From positions 434,001 through 498,000 of the forward strand of contig WIXG01000007.1 in NCBI GenBank assembly GCA_009869945.1: a stretch of DNA of 64,000 bases. The letters are read 5' to 3'. The stretch comes from Mesaphorura yosii. Taxonomy: Eukaryota > Arthropoda > Collembola > Poduromorpha > Tullbergiidae. Position 1 is the stretch's first letter, and each line of letters starts with the position of its first letter. The translations under genes and the position numbers were made by a program. Shown here piece after piece: positions 59,717-64,000 of the stretch. Below the pieces are notes generated by a model. The model made no database searches and was not told the origin of the DNA. It saw only the letters and a list, made by a program, of their open reading frames with translations.

Positions 59717-62700
59717 AGCAGGGCCGTTTCTAATAGGCTGATTTACTGTAACCTGAAACCAGACAAGAAACAAAGGAAATTAATAACGACGTCAATTTTA
59801 GGATTGGGGTCATATTTTGGCCATTCTTGCTCATCCAAATTATAAATTGACATTTCATATTTCGTAGAAATCGAGTACTCAATCGGACTCATGAATCATG
59901 ACTGACATGAAATCTATCAGCGTCCATTAAAACGTTAATCCACGATCGCTTTTCCAATGATACAATGCAGATCGATACATCATCATCGCACACAGCAATC
60001 GTAAAACAAAGACAAAAGCAAGCAACTTTCATTGAACGCGATGAAAAAGAGACCAAAGAAAGAAACCAAGACAAAAGTGCATTTAGCGACATGACAAATG
60101 ACTTCCTTGTTTGCTTGGTTTTGCATTTCTTTCACGCAGCATCATTCATCATCGCCGCAATGCACAAAGCATTGGCTGCACTCAGCCACGCTGTTGTGCG
60201 TCGCCTCCTGTGCAAATTTTCTGAAAACCATTCATTCATTTTTGATACTTTAAACCACTTTTTGCATAATGCAAGCTTGTAATCCGCTTGTACGCAGCAG
60301 TGTGCATTCTTTTCTTTGATGCATTTGGCCAGCATAATCTGTGTACGTAACAGAATACCATCAAATCATTACCACAGCCACAGCCCCAGCCGCTTTTCAA
60401 CTTAGCGTTGTGAATGGATGATGGGAGTTTAATGAAGCACATTAATAAATTATTGTAATATTTTATCAGGAAAATGAAAGTGTGCAGGCAAATTCGCACA
60501 CATTACACAGACGCCAGACGTTCTCGCGCATTTTACAAAGTTTCTGTTAAGCGTGCTGTTTGTTAACAAAATTGGCGTAATGACGTAATGATATGTCTGA
60601 TTCTGATTACTCGATTGCTACTGGTTGAGCCTGGGACCTTAAATTAATACATCAATCAGGAATTAAACTGAAATCACGTAGTTTTCCATTCAAGCATTCA
60701 CCACTTGCTTCCTCAATCTTTATACCTTGTTAGCAGTTAGCACGTTTCTGCTCAACACTTTTGCCAGTTCAGGGCATGCCGGCTTGTGCATGCACGCGTG
60801 CGTAATTAAGTCAGTCTAATTTGGTATTATCATTAGGTCTGATATCAGAAACACGAAAGAGGTGTATTCATGTCACATTCATTACGACCATTGATAATTA
60901 CAAGGAAATTCGAAATTAATTGTGAAGGACGCGTCCATTGTCCGTTCAAGTCGTATTTAAATACTACTCAGACTCGATTTAATTACTGCCATCTTCATCA
61001 TTGTTGTAAAACTCCAGGAAAATGTGTTCGCATGTTCGCAGCACGCGCGAACTTAATTACGTATCACAATCTCGTTTCAGGCCTCTTTTTGAAAGAAAAT
61101 CTTACAGAAACAAAGGCTGGATTCGATTCAAGTTTGTATTTTAACACCAACCCGCTAATTATCCATTTGGCCAGTTTTTTGCCAGTCTGCTGACTCGCTT
61201 GCTTAACAACTCTACACAATGAGATCAAGTGGAGATGCTTCAGTCAAGACGTCTGAAGCCTAATTATTGCCATTATACTATGTCAATATTGGAATAAGGA
61301 AAAGAAAAGCTGGTATAGACGTGCCACATGTGTCATTGTCATGATCATGACCAAAATAATACGGACCCGTCACCTCAGTTATTGTATAATCATGGCTAAT
61401 TTATGTACAGATCTTAATTTCAGGTTAAGTTCAGATATAACTTCTGAGCCGTTGGATTGACAAACTTAAATTATTGCCTTGTTTTTAGAAACAATGAAGT
61501 CAGCAAATTAAGACAACACACGCACCGCACCACTCGACCCGGTCCACGTCCATAAAATGGAACCCATAATTTCTGAAATCATGCGAAACTTAAACACGAA
61601 AGGTGGCTACCGTCTTTAAGGGGCTATGCTGTGCCTGCCTGCCATTGATGACAATGAGGAAACTCGGTCGTGATAAGAATGATTGAGCGAACCCACAAAC
61701 GTGACCAGGGACAAATGTGATGATGTAACAATGAATCAAGTTCGTAATAGGCAATAAATTTTTATCCATGCCACGCGTCTATCACTCCGGGCCAGATTTT
61801 GCTATTTACAACTAATTAATTAAAAGAAGCATCTGGCCACACGCAAAAAAGCTTGGCTTGCTTCGTCGCAGAAGCGAATCGCAATTAATTTCCTTGTGTC
61901 AAATTCGAGATTATGCAAGAATTCGTGAACTATTCCAAATGCCAAATTTATGGTCGCAAATTGAGAATGTGAATTCAAGGCTACACGACGCGACTTCACA
62001 TGATTGTTAATTGCTACTCGGAGCACGACGAAATGAAAGCATGAGTCCATTTACAATTCATGACATGACACAAACACTGCGCATCGAATGGAGCCATCCG
62101 TCACCACGTGTCAGTTGGAAGACAAAGTTGGGACATTCTCGCAGAAACAAATCAATTGATATTCCAAGCGTGAGATATGATTTCAGTGCTAAAGTGAAAT
62201 ATTCGAGTCTGCATATCGCAAAATTTCAGACTAAATTGGGAAGCTCTTTGATAGTTCCAACGGCATGCTGCTACGTGAAGGTATCTGATTTGAAGTTTGA
62301 TATTACGCAATTCCAGTCCAGTGGCCTGGAAGTCCAGCTCAGATTTGACATTAACAGGTTAATGTGAATTTATTGCATGCAATTTACAAGAATTTACGAC
62401 ACTCCAACCGACTACATTTCAATTACTGTCAAGGCAGATGTTTCTGGTTATGTAACTGCAGTTAAAATGAAGACGCAAAGCAAAGACGATGCACGGCAAA
62501 CGAGGGGTATTTATCACCTTTCTCGCGTTGAAGATTCATCTCTTTATTGACGTCTTAACGTCCGCTATTGTAATGCCATTACCAAAACATTTCTTTAGAA
62601 CCACAATGACGCAATGAAGCCATTATTCGTAAAAATGACCATTACAGGCAGTAAGTAGCCAAGTTTCAACGAATAATAGCCCAAAGAAAACAAATTGGGT

Positions 62701-64000
62701 AATACATTGTTGCACCTGCACTGCACTGGCACCACAGCTTCAACGCCGACGCCAAAGGCATAAGGTAAGTGATTTAGCTTAATCAGAACCCACGCTAATT
62801 GGTTATCTTGATGTGCCACATTAATTGCTTCTGAGTTCAATAAAAATGTTGCGTGAAAGCGTGAGTGGATATGTGTACTTGTGACACAGTCACCAGTAAG
62901 TTATGTGTGACTTCCTTATCCTATTAAGTTTATGGCATTGCATTGGGGTCACAAGCAACGATGCAGGATGCGTAATTACGTAATACGCCCTCGCAGGATC
63001 ACAAGGGACAAATAACGAGTCAACAGTCGACGGCCACGAGGGAGTTCCTCATTTCCGATAATTCATAATTAATGTTGTGTTGTTTGGGGCTCATAAGATG
63101 ATTGACCTGTTAATCATCAGGCGAGACAATCGTACGTGTACGCATTCTTGTAATCGTCATTGCAATGATTAATGGGGGAATTCCAAGCTTGTTTGTCAAC
63201 TCGTGTTAAATACTTCCAACGCCCATTAGGTTTTGGAAGCCGTAAGAAACTGTCTCATAGACTGACAAGCTTACCTTTCTTGAGTTTCCGCTTGTGTGAA
63301 CAGCTTTGAAGAAAACCTTACGGCGGCACGATTCGGAAACAGTTTGTGATTCGTTGCCGATTTCTGAGATTCAGAATACTCTTAAAGGTTGAACACTTCT
63401 AATCACAAAACTAAAACAATGCTTTCAACTGGAGAACAATAAAGCTACAAAAGCAGTCAGCATGCCAGCTTCAGTCAACGTTAAAACAGCAACTAAAACT
63501 TGAAACTGTCTGCAAACTGGAATCTCGAGACAAGATCTCAAGATTAAGATCGCAAACAAGAATGACTGACTGACTACCGAAGGAGCAGGCAGGAATCGAA
63601 ATGAAACTGGATATGATGATAAGTTGTTCTGATGCAAATCTTCAGATGCTAACCAGAGCGGCTGTGACCGTCTCGTACCAAGCCATGTCGCAATTCAACA
63701 GTACTCGAGTGTTGTTGTCTTTGACTTCGCTATTCACTTTTTGTTATGGACAAGTCGAAGTCGCTTAGTCGCTGCCGTTTGCGTCTTCTTGCTGCTTCTG
63801 TGAATCATTATCATTATCATGAACCTGACAATAACAAAGCAACAGAAATGATGTGATATGATACGCCATGCCATTCGTTCATGAAGCGGATATTCCTTCG
63901 CTAGGCGTTTGCATGAATGTGAAGTGAATTAAGCCTCCAGTTAAAGTCATTTGTATATTTACAACCTGTCCGTGTCCTGGCCCTCGTCTCCGCTAATCAT
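59717..64000. promoter_or_regulatory. Upstream region of the metalloprotease
   Basis: No supported protein gene in 4.3 kb. A good acceptor (TCTGGTTTCAG, minus strand near 59753) precedes the start exon, so a 5' UTR exon lies further upstream; the strongest donor is AAGAAAG|GTAAGC with exon end at 63275, making a 3.5-kb leader intron possible. A TTATCA run at about 63806-63820 is the only simple repeat noticed. Confidence 0.45.

Noticed and set aside
62011-62367. 118-codon open frame on the plus strand
   Set aside because: No start context, splice sites, domain or signal; chance length in AT-rich DNA.

Overview
The window is nuclear DNA of an animal, most likely an arthropod. A springtail (Collembola) or another early-branching hexapod or crustacean lineage fits best, but that is inference from style: compact genes, mostly 45-150 bp GT-AG introns, AATAAA signals close to stops, roughly 40% GC, a Scratch-type SNAG/C2H2 factor, a CYP2-clan P450, and arthropod-type CUB and reprolysin proteins. 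Nothing is bacterial: there are no operons, ribosome binding sites or CRISPR. I rebuilt gene models exon by exon. Where I summed the exon lengths they close in frame.

Layout. 1-2474: most of an apparently intact hAT DNA transposon on the minus strand (open transposase running off the left edge, terminal inverted repeat, subterminal repeats). 3798-5060 (-): glycosylated coiled-coil membrane protein of unknown function. 5633-7085 (-): peroxisomal D-aspartate oxidase. 8430-12194 (-): FAM91A1, head-to-head with 12774-14124 (+): succinyl-CoA ligase alpha. 15581-17272 (+): GT49 glucuronyltransferase of B4GAT1 type. 18327-21489 (-): SLC7 light-chain amino acid transporter. 24309-25181 (+): unknown single-pass membrane protein. 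25461-26242 (-): ribosomal protein S18. 26719-28771 (-): complete CYP2-clan P450. 29910-30456 (+): damaged ZC2HC1-like zinc-finger gene. 31217-32734 (-): Scratch transcriptional repressor, next to several kb of empty, probably regulatory DNA. 36317-37185 (-): P450 pseudogene. 37769-39637 (-): AAMP. 40925-41754 (+): glycine cleavage H protein. 42703-46569 (+): tandem array of four small secreted cysteine-rich proteins. 47359-49004 (-): secreted CUB-like protein. 50242-59716 (-): large secreted zinc metalloprotease with long introns. 59717-64000: its upstream region.

Most genes are unrelated housekeeping, metabolic or regulatory genes in the usual mixed order of an animal genome. The right third (42.7-59.7 kb) differs: six secreted proteins in a row, several with Thr-rich mucin-like tails, so it looks like a neighbourhood of extracellular or surface proteins.

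The two most interesting observations are (1) the four-gene array, which shares one gene architecture and one Cys motif (C..G..W...CLxC[FY]C...C...C, like half a VWC domain) but has unrelated tails, and (2) a pair of adjacent duplicate exons in the metalloprotease, 53 and 56 bp long, whose lengths and phases allow one or the other but never both. That is the signature of mutually exclusive splicing just upstream of the zinc site.
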